From: Paenibacillus sp. FSL H7-0331
GTDB taxonomy: Bacteria > Bacillota > Bacilli > Paenibacillales > NBRC-103111
NCBI RefSeq assembly: GCF_001956045.1
Contig: NZ_MRTH01000004.1
Location: 62,001 to 126,000, forward strand
Reading direction: 5' to 3'
Length of the DNA: 64,000 nucleotides
Positions 27,701-35,066 of this stretch are shown here, in pieces; the first letter of the stretch is position 1; each line of letters opens with the position of its first letter. A model generated the notes under the pieces. That model was not told where the DNA came from. It searched no databases and worked only from the letters and a program-made list of their open reading frames with translations. The position numbers were made by a program, and so were the translations under genes.

Positions 27701-29044
27701 CTGACGTCCCTCTATGCTGAAGCCGAAGTGAAAGTGACTCAGGTGGATAAGACAGCACCAACGACAACAGATAATGCTCCGGCAGGCTGGGTAAACCATG
27801 ATGTAACCGTAAGCTTGAACGCAAGCGACAGCGAATCAGGGGTTGCAGCTGTATATTACACAGTGGATGGCGGTGTGCAGCAAACCGGCACGACGGTTAC
27901 ATTGACATCGGAAGGCGTTCATACGCTTAGCTTTTGGAGCGTGGATAATGCAGGTAATATCGAAGCCCAGCACATGACAATCATTAAGATCGATAAAACA
28001 CCGCCGGCAGAAGCAGCCTTAACAGCAGATAAGACAGCACCGACCGCCACCGATGTCACCGTAACAATCAGTTATCCGGCAGATGCCATGGAGAAAGTAT
28101 ACAAAGTGGGTGCCAATGGCACATGGGCTGCTTACCTTACACCTGTTGTTGTTTCAGAGAATGGTACGGTGTATGCGAGAGGAACCGATGCAGCTGGCAA
28201 CCTGTCCAATGAAACCAGCTATGTGATCAGCAATATTGATAAAGTGATTCCAACGGCAACCATAGCTTACAGTACAACCACGACAACGACTCAAGCCGTG
28301 TATGCAACACTGACACCGAACAAACCGGTAACCATCACAAATAACGGCGGTTTAAGCAGCTATACGTTCTACTATAATGGCAGCTTTACGTTCGAGTTTG
28401 TTGATTCCCATGGTATGAAGGGTACGGCAACGGCAATTGTTAACAATATCTTATCGAATAGCAAGGCCAAACCGGGTGTAATCACCCTTTCAGATGACAA
28501 TGGGTACGATACAGGTATTCAAGACGGCAGCTACCAGATTACAATGAACATGTGGTATGGAGAGAATGGCAGCCTCTATAAGCTTTATGAGAATGATGCA
28601 TTAATCGATACGAAGGTTCTTGCAGACAACTCACCCCATGCACAGGCAGTGACTACCCGAATTCATGAAAAGAAAAATGGGACCTATCGCTACTATGCAG
28701 AGCTTTTCAATGCCTACGGTACAACGACGAGCGGTACACACGTTGTCACTGTATCAAAAGCAGCACCAGACAAACCGATATTATCGGCTGATAACTGGGA
28801 TGGTGATGGAAACTTCAAGGTCAGCATGAACCTGTGGTGGGGAACCAACGGAACAACTTATCATTTATATGAGAACGGTGTTCTTATTTATACACAAGCG
28901 CTGACGAACCATACACCTTCTGCCCAATCAGCAGTGACAGCGATAACCAATAAAATAAAAGGCAGCTATGAATATCGCGGTGAGCTTGTCAACTATGCGG
29001 GTGCCACATCGAGCGATACGATAATTGTACAAGTGACACATTAG
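24740..29044 (+). CDS. Large secreted modular glycoside hydrolase (GH39/GH5-like core, Big_2 and other beta domains)
   Basis: Predicted extracellular enzyme of 1434 residues. A signal peptide ends near residue 36 (VAYAA). A TIM-barrel follows, with putative acid/base Glu253 ([10 protein letters not shown]) and nucleophile Glu360 (INLSETGF), the spacing of clan GH-A. Then come two tandem copies of a golvesin/Xly-type binding domain plus Big_2 Ig domain (about 536-765 and 770-1001), an OmpL47-like domain (about 1002-1087), further beta domains, and two ChiA-N-like domains (about 1245-1434). The start at 24740 follows GAAGGGAG by ten bases. No S-layer or sortase anchor is seen. Substrate unknown, probably a plant or microbial polysaccharide. 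Confidence 0.87.
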   Translation: MNKMLGRLVTVFLVLSLLLGSGFTLISERQVAYAAALTIEQNTVGNIFYENDTKSFKINTDGDSIDWVYSDYWDHIVQSGSQAVSGGSVLLTVNPGKKGWFNLVVTAKQNGNIIATKDTSFAVVSNFDLSQVVDSHFSVQTHAARTDLIAQDSAALIPIARKMGVKYIRDALRWGDIEDTTKGIYNFKAYHDDFMSRVASNDLKPYMTLALYNDLYDGGNAPTSPEARAAFAEYGKQLLSRYPEVGQVEIWNEPDIPSFGKGLSTEAEKADFYYNLLKTSYEQIHPLYPNVKITGFVFGEMGSDAFLEALYQKGALNYLDEYSFHSYTRNPEDFVKDINRHKNIMKTYNNNQTVPINLSETGFSNFNFDEHVQANYVARRIVTALANGIQKINIYNLQNKSTVPGEFEGTFGLIRNPDDAKGAYVPKPAYAAYATMTRELTGADFQATEEVFPGIYIHRFHKGTEDIRVMYAPMGADLKLYTHDSLDVTDIMGNTHALTPTNGYVQIRLDENPIYVKGGLEAPYIEEIPPSSTDPITLYTGYSTGGYTEVNGPLGTATNKWVTSSVLKGYNGGISRAITIPTGASAKWTPTVPQTGQYRISTYLPGTPAAPVNTTKTAAYSIYINGVKQETKTVDQFSLQGSWQVLGSYQLPRGANSYILLEDGNPAHDRPLRADVIRLEMIPPTGIALDTGSLNLRVGDTHAFTAVFTPAEATDRTLVWTSSDNQVATVDAVGQVNAAGAGEAVIRATNPLTSLYTEARIQVTIPPIERVTIYNSYGTNGGYTEVNGPLGTATNKWVTSTVLQGYSGGISRAITNPTGASAKWTPTIVQPGRYRASVYLPGTPAAPVYTTKAAEYSIYINGVKTDSKIVDSYTLQGSWQLLGIYDMPRGSTSYITVEDANSAHDRPLRADAAKFEFIPATGISLDTQTLNVLIGDTHQFTAGITPNDATEQALLWSSSNSEVAAIDAQGHLRALAVGSTVIRVSNPLTSLYAEAEVKVTQVDKTAPTTTDNAPAGWVNHDVTVSLNASDSESGVAAVYYTVDGGVQQTGTTVTLTSEGVHTLSFWSVDNAGNIEAQHMTIIKIDKTPPAEAALTADKTAPTATDVTVTISYPADAMEKVYKVGANGTWAAYLTPVVVSENGTVYARGTDAAGNLSNETSYVISNIDKVIPTATIAYSTTTTTTQAVYATLTPNKPVTITNNGGLSSYTFYYNGSFTFEFVDSHGMKGTATAIVNNILSNSKAKPGVITLSDDNGYDTGIQDGSYQITMNMWYGENGSLYKLYENDALIDTKVLADNSPHAQAVTTRIHEKKNGTYRYYAELFNAYGTTTSGTHVVTVSKAAPDKPILSADNWDGDGNFKVSMNLWWGTNGTTYHLYENGVLIYTQALTNHTPSAQSAVTAITNKIKGSYEYRGELVNYAGATSSDTIIVQVTH
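26341..27740 (+). repeat. Internal module duplication within the glycosidase gene
   Basis: Bases 26341-27036 and 27037-27740 encode two copies of one module of about 230 residues: a golvesin-type domain followed by a Big_2 domain. Shared blocks include [48 protein letters not shown] and NPLTSLY. Codon-level differences are many, so the duplication is old. It likely gives two polysaccharide-binding units. Confidence 0.85.
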
Positions 29045-29137
29045 TAAGCATTGAACCGTATTTTTATTGTTATTCCCTATGATCTGGTGCAGCTGAAGAT
29101 TGATAAGTCAAAAATTCATAGGAATTTGGACATCTTG

Positions 29138-29257
29138 GAGGAGCGAACATAGCGGGAAATTGCCAAGTCGCTGGGCATTTCGCGTTCGTATGTATCACGG
29201 ATCGAAAAGCGTGCATTGATGAAGCTATATCATGAGTTTTATAAGGTGAAAAGGTAG
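29138..29257 (+). pseudogene. sigK': Remnant of sporulation sigma factor SigK (C-terminal region 4.2)
   Basis: The frame reads EERT, an in-frame TAG at 29150-29152, then [20 protein letters not shown] and [14 protein letters not shown] to a stop at 29255. The stretch after the TAG is near-identical in character to region 4.2 of SigK (the SpoIIIC half in B. subtilis), where Gln normally occupies the TAG position (CAG to TAG). Upstream sequence back to 29078 is open but no longer resembles a sigma factor, and no promoter-binding region 2 is present. There is no plausible start, so this is a dead fragment. A functional sigK must lie elsewhere. It sits directly behind the large glycosidase gene. 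Confidence 0.8.
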
Positions 29258-29279
29258 TTGTAAAATAGTAAGCTTTAAT

Positions 29280-29302
29280 GAGCCTGCCTTGACGGCAGGC
29301 TC
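29280..29302 (+). terminator. Perfect nine-base hairpin after the sigK remnant
   Basis: GAGCCTGCC and GGCAGGCTC enclose a TTGAC loop. No T-run follows directly, so termination strength is uncertain. It lies 23 bases after the sigK-remnant stop and may be a leftover of that gene's terminator. Confidence 0.5.
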
Positions 29303-29353
29303 TCATCTATATGTAAAAGGACTTTAATCATGTTCTTCTATAGCATCACAGCA

Positions 29354-29400
29354 AAAAAAGCCGACGACTCATACCCTTAGGTGGAGTAACCGGCTTTTTT
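29354..29400. terminator. Bidirectional intrinsic terminator
   Basis: AAAAAAGCCG pairs with CGGCTTTTTT, with ACTC/GAGT pairing inside the loop. T-runs result on both strands, so it can stop transcripts from the plus-strand glycosidase side and from the minus-strand gene ending at 29463. Confidence 0.82.
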
Positions 29401-29462
29401 ATCCCGTGAAAGATAAAAGTATGATGAAGGTGAAGGTGAGGTATCCGATAAATTGTGATGAT

Positions 29463-29870
29463 TTACAAAGTGGTAGTTTTATTATGAATAATCGTTTGAT
29501 CTTTAGCTGCATGGACATTAAGGAAAACGTTAAGCATAAATAATACGACAGCAATAGCTGTTACAGTTCCCCCAACGGCAACTATAGGTTCAGTATTAGG
29601 AACACCGCTAACTAAAAGAAATAAGCTGATCATCATGATTGGAAGTCCGATATTATGTAGCCAAAAATGAAATTTACCTAATCGGGAGTCCGCTGCTTTT
29701 GGAAAAACACTATAGACCAAACCAGCTAATGCAAGTGAAACCCAACCAACAAGATTGATATGAGCATGAACCGAAGCGAATTCAAATTTGTGAGTAATCG
29801 ACATAAACATGCCGAAACAGACACCTACAACAAAATAAATGGATGCGATTTTAATAAGTGTAGCTCCCAT
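29463..29870 (-). CDS. Small four-helix membrane protein, heme-copper oxidase subunit I-like
   Basis: A 135-residue integral membrane protein with four hydrophobic helices. The first half contains FASVHAHINLVGWVSLALAG, recalling the histidine-bearing helix of cytochrome c oxidase/NO reductase subunit I. Similar short proteins in Bacillales are annotated as cytochrome-c oxidase-like. It is far too short to be a catalytic oxidase by itself, and any haem or metal binding via His27, His35 or His37-type residues is speculative. The ribosome site AGGAGGTACGTCA is excellent. It lies 64 bases downstream of a 51-residue gene on the same strand, probably in one transcript. Confidence 0.72.
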   Translation of the reverse strand: MGATLIKIASIYFVVGVCFGMFMSITHKFEFASVHAHINLVGWVSLALAGLVYSVFPKAADSRLGKFHFWLHNIGLPIMMISLFLLVSGVPNTEPIVAVGGTVTAIAVVLFMLNVFLNVHAAKDQTIIHNKTTTL

Positions 29871-29934
29871 TGACGTACCTCCTCAGAATGACTATTCCTA
29901 ACCTGCAATATCATGAATGAGAGAAAGTTGCACT

Positions 29935-30090
29935 TTACTTTTCAATTTCATATGGAAATACTGGGAACTGAATCAGGTCCGATTGAGCAACGGGTAGAAA
30001 TACGATTTTATCATGAATAGGGTCTCTTTTTGGTACTTTATGGAGATCACTCCCGTCATAATAAATGGGCTTATCTTGTTCATTTGACAC
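29935..30090 (-). CDS. Small protein of 51 residues, function unknown
   Basis: A short minus-strand gene starting with GTG at 30090, seven bases after a near-perfect ribosome site TAAGGAGGTGATT. It encodes a soluble, charged 51-residue protein (start VSNEQDKPIYYDGSDLHKVP, end FPVFPYEIEK) without membrane segment or cysteines. An extended -10 like TGTTAGTAT lies 30-40 bases upstream. The strength of the ribosome site, and its place 64 bases ahead of the oxidase-like gene, argue that it is real. No family is recognised. Confidence 0.6.
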   Translation of the reverse strand: MSNEQDKPIYYDGSDLHKVPKRDPIHDKIVFLPVAQSDLIQFPVFPYEIEK

Positions 30091-30430
30091 AATAATCACC
30101 TCCTTACTTTAATGGTAAATACTAACATATATTTCGGATATGACCCGTAATGGTCTACTCCTAAGAAGCCTTCTGAAAAGCGTCAACCGCTACTCACGGT
30201 CATAACCGAGCATGAGGTAAAATCTCGTTTATGCTCGTTGATCGTCATAGTAATATACGCACGATTCAGGGTTAAAAAGTACGAATCTGGAGGTAATAAA
30301 ATTAGGTAATTTATGGAATTTAGACACAAAGACGTTTACGTGAAGGTGCATATGCCTTCATTGTCATGCGTGAGATCATTAAAAAGAAAAGAAACAGCGG
30401 GGAGATGAAACATTCGTCAATTGGCCCCAT
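30091..30430. other. Intergenic region without a gene
   Basis: About 340 bases between two minus-strand units. It contains the possible extended -10 box for the 51-residue gene (30119-30127, minus strand) and an inverted repeat CGAGCAT...ATGCTCG at 30207-30238. A T-rich tract on the minus strand near 30370-30390, after a weak AGATG/CATCT hairpin, could end the exporter operon. No credible coding frame or RNA gene was seen. Confidence 0.5.
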
Positions 30431-31759
30431 CTAATTGGCTTTCGCCGAGCTGCCGGACCGTTCCGCCAGGCCACCGGACAGCGGTAGACCCACCGCCGCC
30501 AAAATAAGCAGGCAGTAAAACAGCACATGAAAATCCGGCAGCACGCTGACCATCACGGAAGCCGCCATGCCGCCGATATAGCGGGACGTGGAAAAGATGC
30601 CCGAGGCAAGGCCGGACATCTCCTTGGATACCGACTGCAGTGAAGCGGCCTGCATGGACGGTGTCCCCATACCCGAACCGATCCCGCCGACCAGTAAACC
30701 GGCCGCTATATAAGGGATATTCGGGTAGAGGTAAATGCCTAAGTAACCGAGCAGAGCTACCGCCGAGACTGCGAAGGACAGCAGCACGAGACGTCTTTTC
30801 CCGAGCCGATCGGTCAGCGAGCCACCGATCCAGGAACAGGCCGACATGGACAGGGAGAAAACAAACAGCAGCATCCCCACCGTCTGCATGGAATACTGAT
30901 AGACCGTCTGTAGCAGTACGGGCATAACCAGAATAGTGCTGTACATGATCGCGTTACTTAACAGGATCGCTATATTCGCGCTGCTGAACATTCGGTTCCT
31001 GAACAGTGAAAACTGGATCAAGGGAGCCTTGCAGCGCCTTTCCCGATGAATGAAAAGCATCGTGATGAGCGCCAGCGCGACGGCGGTCCACGCATTGAAA
31101 AATTCGCGATGTGTCACAACCAGGGTCAGCAAGATAAAGCCAGCTGCCATATAAAGCGCCCCCAAAATATCAAGGGTCGCTTCGCCGCTCCGAGGGAGTG
31201 TGCGTGGAAGATAAACCCAAGCCATCACCAGGCTAAGGAGGGCGAACGGGATGTTGATCCAAAATATCGAGGTCCATCCTATTTCACCGATCAGTATAGA
31301 ACCGGCCAGCGGACCGATCGCGGCCCCGAGGCCCATCAACAGGCCGAATGTTCCGAACGTCTTACCGAGCCTTTCTCTGGGAACGACGTCGCGTATCAAG
31401 GCGGTTGCGTTCGGGGCCGCTATTGCACCACCTAGTGCCTGTACCGCCCGAAACATGATAAGCCATAGCAGACTGAACGAAAACATGCACGCCGCCGAAG
31501 CGATCAGAAAGAGCATCATGCCCAGCAGAAACATGGTCCGTTTGCCGTACAAATCGCCCATTTTACCTGCAATAGGCTGAATAGCAGCCATGACGATGAG
31601 GTAAATTGTAATCACCCACGAGGCTTGCGCCAGACTCACGCCCAGCATGCCGGCTATCGTCGGCAGACCCACGGCGATCATTGTGGAGTTGACGGGAACG
31701 AGAAACGTTCCCGTCAAGATGGACAGCAGGCTGAGCCGATAACTAGGACTGCTGTCCAA
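30431..31759 (-). CDS. MFS multidrug exporter (DHA2-like)
   Basis: Drug:proton antiporter of about 442 residues with twelve to fourteen membrane segments. Motif A-like GKMGDLYGKRTMFLLG follows helix 2, and the antiporter motif C (GLGAAIGPLAGSIL) lies near residue 140. A TTG start at 31759 is placed six bases after GGGAGTGG and is preferred over an ATG at 31804, which would overlap the previous gene by 62 bases. The gene overlaps the end of the phosphotransferase-like gene by 17 bases, so exporter and modifying enzyme are translated from one message. Export of the same antibiotic is a reasonable guess. Confidence 0.87.
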   Translation of the reverse strand: MDSSPSYRLSLLSILTGTFLVPVNSTMIAVGLPTIAGMLGVSLAQASWVITIYLIVMAAIQPIAGKMGDLYGKRTMFLLGMMLFLIASAACMFSFSLLWLIMFRAVQALGGAIAAPNATALIRDVVPRERLGKTFGTFGLLMGLGAAIGPLAGSILIGEIGWTSIFWINIPFALLSLVMAWVYLPRTLPRSGEATLDILGALYMAAGFILLTLVVTHREFFNAWTAVALALITMLFIHRERRCKAPLIQFSLFRNRMFSSANIAILLSNAIMYSTILVMPVLLQTVYQYSMQTVGMLLFVFSLSMSACSWIGGSLTDRLGKRRLVLLSFAVSAVALLGYLGIYLYPNIPYIAAGLLVGGIGSGMGTPSMQAASLQSVSKEMSGLASGIFSTSRYIGGMAASVMVSVLPDFHVLFYCLLILAAVGLPLSGGLAERSGSSAKAN

Positions 31760-33371
31760 AATGGACCACTCCCTTGGTACCGTCCACCGTAACGATGTCG
31801 CCATCCTTTAGCAGAGACGTTGCGACCTTTGAGCCCACAACGGCCGGAAGCTTGTATTCCCTGGCCACCGTGCCCGCATGGGATAAAATTCCGCCGGCAT
31901 CGGTCACAATTGCTCCCACAATAGAAAACAGCACTGTCCATGGCGGGGTCGTCGTCTTGCAGACCAGTACATCTCCCTGCTGTATCTTGGAAAAGTCCTC
32001 CGGTCTGCGAACCACTTTAACCATACCTGTATAGGTTCCCTGGGAAGCAGCATAACCGGTAAACGTCTGTTCTTGAATTTCAGGTGGTTTTCCACCGAAG
32101 ATCCGCTCCAGGGCCGGATCCATCGGCACTTCGGGCGGTGTCCCGTAGAAAGGTGCCGGCTGCTTCTGTTTGTTCACTTCAAACTCCATTTTTCTTTGCT
32201 CAATCTGAGCATGCAGCGGCGTCGGTTCGGACAGCATAGCCAAAAGTTCATCGAGATAGAGGAAGAAAATATCACTTTTGTCTTCCAAGACTCCTTGGTC
32301 CACCAGCAACCTGCCTACCTTCAACAGAAATTGCCGTGATTTAGCAGGGAGCATGGCATCGATGTAGAAATGATGGTCCTCATCCAAGCCCCAGCTATCC
32401 AACGCCCATTGATACATTCTAACGAAGGTCTGCTTCAATTCCACTTCCGGGAGGCCTGCGATCACTTCCTCCGCCTTGGCTTCTCTCTGCCGCACGGTCT
32501 CCGCAAATTCACGGTCGAAGTCATAATCCTTCTTGATATACCTGGCGATAATGCGCAGTGCGTATTCCGGGTTCTCGGCCCAAGTTTCATCGTTAAACTC
32601 GTGAGAATTGGTTGAGCGTTGCCCATATATCTCCAAAACATCCTGAAGGCGTTTCAGCAGCGCAAGGCCTTCCTCTGTTTGTTCGATCCGCACCTTGTAG
32701 CCCACTTCCGTTGCTTCCTCGGCAAAAGCGGCCACCAGTACCGGAGACTGCTTAGCCCAATCTGCTAGCTTCCACAGCTCTCTGTCGGTTTCGAGCGATT
32801 TGTTCATGACCCCCGCTAGCATATCGTATACGACTACTGTATCAGCACTTCCTGTTAGTTGGCCGTACATTTGCTCCAAAGCCATAAAGGCGGTACGCGG
32901 AAGGACAATCTCAAAGTGCAGCTGCCAGGCCTTGCGGTAAAAATCGAACAACCCAAGCAGTTTCTCCTTCGCTTCCCCCACTGTTAATGCACGCTTGCTG
33001 TCTCCGTCCAGACTCCAGTAGAACGGCAAAAATACTTGATCCACATAGTTTTTCAGGTGCTGATTCAACATCGGAAGGATCGATCCCATGGTTTCCTTAT
33101 GCTCTCCCAATCGCTTCTGCAGGTCGCCTGGATAAGGAACGGTATACTGATAAATTCGACCGTCAGCCAGTTTATAACGAAATTGGGACAAGGGCATCTT
33201 CAGATTTTCGAAAGCCACCTTTGTGCCTTCCGTCACCGCCGGAACCATAAATGAGGCGAACAACGGCGTCAGCGCATGCGACAGGTGAACGTCATCCTGG
33301 ACCCAAAACCCCTGTTTTATATCTTCCTCCTGTAGCATAAGATCACTTCGAAACGTTTTTGTAATAGCCAT
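31743..33371 (-). CDS. PEP-utilising enzyme, rifampicin phosphotransferase-like (substrate and His domains)
   Basis: A 542-residue protein matching the C-terminal two-thirds of rifampicin phosphotransferase/PEP-synthase-like enzymes. A long helical substrate-binding region covers about residues 1-410. The swivelling phosphohistidine domain covers about 430-542, with His498 in GGILSHAGTVAREY as the phosphate carrier. It lacks the ATP-binding domain, which is encoded by the gene ending 46 bases upstream; together they total about 850 residues, the size of one-chain RPH. The start at 33371 follows TTGGAGGGA. The predicted reaction is ATP-dependent phosphorylation of an antibiotic or metabolite; the substrate is not proven. 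Confidence 0.82.
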   Translation of the reverse strand: MAITKTFRSDLMLQEEDIKQGFWVQDDVHLSHALTPLFASFMVPAVTEGTKVAFENLKMPLSQFRYKLADGRIYQYTVPYPGDLQKRLGEHKETMGSILPMLNQHLKNYVDQVFLPFYWSLDGDSKRALTVGEAKEKLLGLFDFYRKAWQLHFEIVLPRTAFMALEQMYGQLTGSADTVVVYDMLAGVMNKSLETDRELWKLADWAKQSPVLVAAFAEEATEVGYKVRIEQTEEGLALLKRLQDVLEIYGQRSTNSHEFNDETWAENPEYALRIIARYIKKDYDFDREFAETVRQREAKAEEVIAGLPEVELKQTFVRMYQWALDSWGLDEDHHFYIDAMLPAKSRQFLLKVGRLLVDQGVLEDKSDIFFLYLDELLAMLSEPTPLHAQIEQRKMEFEVNKQKQPAPFYGTPPEVPMDPALERIFGGKPPEIQEQTFTGYAASQGTYTGMVKVVRRPEDFSKIQQGDVLVCKTTTPPWTVLFSIVGAIVTDAGGILSHAGTVAREYKLPAVVGSKVATSLLKDGDIVTVDGTKGVVHFGQQS

Positions 33372-33417
33372 ACTGTTGCTATCCCTCCAATTTAGTTGTG
33401 ATTTTGCCAGACTGTAG

Positions 33418-34299
33418 TTACGTAGTAACCGGTCTTGCCTGTAAAATGTAAATATGTCTGTCTTTTATCGCGAACTCAATATCAACTGGCATCCCGTAGA
33501 AAGCTTCAATTTTATGTGTCTGCTCCGCCAACTCGGCGATATGTTCGTCGGATAGACAGAAGCGATTTTGCTCCTCTTCCGTTGTTGTGAGCTCTACCGT
33601 TCCTTTGTCGGCAGCTACGATTTTAACTTCCTTCAATCCCAACTCTTTCTCTATGTGCCCGTCGGTTTTGCCTATGACATAAGAATCGGGTGTGACCAGA
33701 CCGGAAACGATCGCCTCACCCAAGCCGTAGCTTGCATTAATGATAATCTCGTCCTCATTGTGCGTCACAGGATTCATGCTGAAAATTACACCCGATACGT
33801 CCGCTTGCACCATCTGCTGCACCAATACGCCCATAGGAAAGCTGCCCATATCGGAACTCACATTTTTTTGCTGCGCGTAATCCCGCACCCTTGCGGAAAA
33901 GAGAGAGGCCCAGCAACGTTTCAGGCTATTCAGCAAGTGCTTCAGGTCAGTTACATTCAAAATCGTCTCGTACTGCCCCGCAAACGAGGCCTCCTCCAGA
34001 TCCTCCGCGGAAGACGAGGAACGCACCGCAACAGCCATCATTTCACTCCCAGACTGGCCACGCATGGACTCAAAGGATGCTGCTACTTCGTGATAAACAT
34101 CCTCTGGCAGCCGTGCCTCGATTAGCCTATTTTCGAAATCCACTATGAGCTCGGGGGTCCGCAGACCGTTTGCTTCCAGAAAACGTTCCAATGCATTCGA
34201 AGTAATGACGAAACCACCTGGAACTTTAACGTTTTGTCCTGTCAATTTTGCAAGCTGCAGCGCTTTCGATCCAATTTTTTGAATATGTTCATGACCAGC
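33418..34299 (-). CDS. PEP/pyruvate-binding (PPDK_N) ATP-grasp protein, RPH-like ATP domain
   Basis: About 293 residues forming just the ATP-binding module of PEP synthase/RPH enzymes. Visible motifs are KIGSKALQLAKLTGQNVKVP (glycine-rich loop), AVAVRSSSSAEDLEEASFAG (the family RSSATAED-type signature), GVIFSMNPVT, IINASYGLGEAIVSG and the C-terminal DIEFAIKDRHIYILQARPVT. The protein ends exactly at the domain boundary, so it is a deliberate split, not a truncation. Start choice is uncertain: ATG 34299 lies eight bases after GGTGA, while 34323 and 34356 are alternatives without a clear site. It would pass phosphate to His498 of the partner encoded downstream. Confidence 0.82.
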   Translation of the reverse strand, partial: AGHEHIQKIGSKALQLAKLTGQNVKVPGGFVITSNALERFLEANGLRTPELIVDFENRLIEARLPEDVYHEVAASFESMRGQSGSEMMAVAVRSSSSAEDLEEASFAGQYETILNVTDLKHLLNSLKRCWASLFSARVRDYAQQKNVSSDMGSFPMGVLVQQMVQADVSGVIFSMNPVTHNEDEIIINASYGLGEAIVSGLVTPDSYVIGKTDGHIEKELGLKEVKIVAADKGTVELTTTEEEQNRFCLSDEHIAELAEQTHKIEAFYGMPVDIEFAIKDRHIYILQARPVTT

Positions 34300-34473
34300 C
34301 ATGTTAAGCGTCACCGTATACATTAGAGATGAAGATACCCCCATTTCAAATTTCATTTACAATTTATTAACAATTTACGATAACATTAAGGGTACCATCT
34401 TGCTTTAGCGCATTCTATTATCCGAACGTAGCAAATAGTCGAATTCGGGTATACTTTCGATGTCCTCACGGAT

Positions 34474-34512
34474 AAAAAAAGAAGACAAACTCTCTCTCGA
34501 AGAAAGCTTGCC
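34474..34512 (-). terminator. Terminator in the leader of the phosphotransferase operon (candidate attenuator)
   Basis: On the minus strand GGCAAGCTTTCT (34512-34501) pairs with AGAGAG and TTTGTC (34497-34492, 34489-34484) around a TCG loop, with a two-base bulge and three G-U pairs. It is followed by TTCTTTTTTT. It lies about 40 bases after a predicted transcription start and about 170 bases before the first gene, so it would abort most transcripts. TTCTCTC (34532-34526) can instead pair with the GAGAGAG of the 3' arm, which would release it. Confidence 0.65.
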
Positions 34513-34559
34513 TCATTACGATCTGGAGAGAATTGGCTCGATCCCCATTGGCATAATAT

Positions 34560-34588
34560 CTTATACTTAATGTTAGTTAAAGTGTCAT
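34560..34588 (-). promoter_or_regulatory. Candidate SigA promoter of the phosphotransferase operon
   Basis: On the minus strand ATGACA (34588-34583) and TATAAG (34565-34560) each match consensus at five of six positions and are spaced by exactly 17 bases. Transcription would start near 34553, upstream of the leader terminator. Confidence 0.65.
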
Positions 34589-34599
34589 CCCCAGGCAGA

Positions 34600-35066
34600 G
34601 TCAACAACTCTTTTGAGTTTTTTTTGTCTTTTTATAAATATTTTTATCGAAAACAGATAGGAAAAAGTCAGACTTTGGTAGGAGAGCAAATAGTACTGCA
34701 TGTTTTGGAAAGAGGCTGAATGATCCTGAAAAAAAGTTAACGGTACATGACCAATGGTAAATATTAGGTACACATTTTCTGAAAATGTAGGGCCAGTCAC
34801 CCAAAAAAGACTCATTTTTGTGATAAAGGACACAAAAAATAATCGAAAATGCGAATTGTATAAGAGTTTATAGTTAAAATCTGGTTGTTCATTTTTGTCA
34901 TTTTATATGTTTCAAAAACTGGTTTTTGGGTAACTATCATTGAAGTCTCTACATAAGTGTTGCAATGAATAGTTAGAAAGGGGAGATTTAACAAATTCAT
35001 CAGATCGCCCAATGTTCTTAGTATTTGTATAATTGAATGTTAGCAAACAGGACACAAGGGATGGTG
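34600..35066. other. AT-rich intergenic region between divergent units
   Basis: No credible gene. Short minus-strand frames here have AT-driven composition and no ribosome sites. A perfect TATAAT at 35028-35033, about 35 bases before the kinase start, may be the -10 box of the NarL-type two-component operon, but no good -35 box is seen. Confidence 0.4.

Noticed and set aside
26341..27740. Mobile element or CRISPR-like repeat
   Set aside because: The repeated units are in-frame protein modules of one gene with diverged codons; there are no terminal repeats or spacers.
29070..29306. 78-codon minus-strand frame over the sigK remnant
   Set aside because: It is antisense to a clear sigma-factor fragment and has no recognisable product.
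34357..34620. Rifamycin-associated element (RAE) upstream of the phosphotransferase genes
   Set aside because: No copy of the GGGGCTTGCAAGCCCC-type palindrome is present.
34386..34833. Several short minus-strand frames in the AT-rich gap before the NarL-type kinase
   Set aside because: No ribosome sites, composition follows AT-rich DNA, and they overlap the promoter and leader terminator of the phosphotransferase operon.
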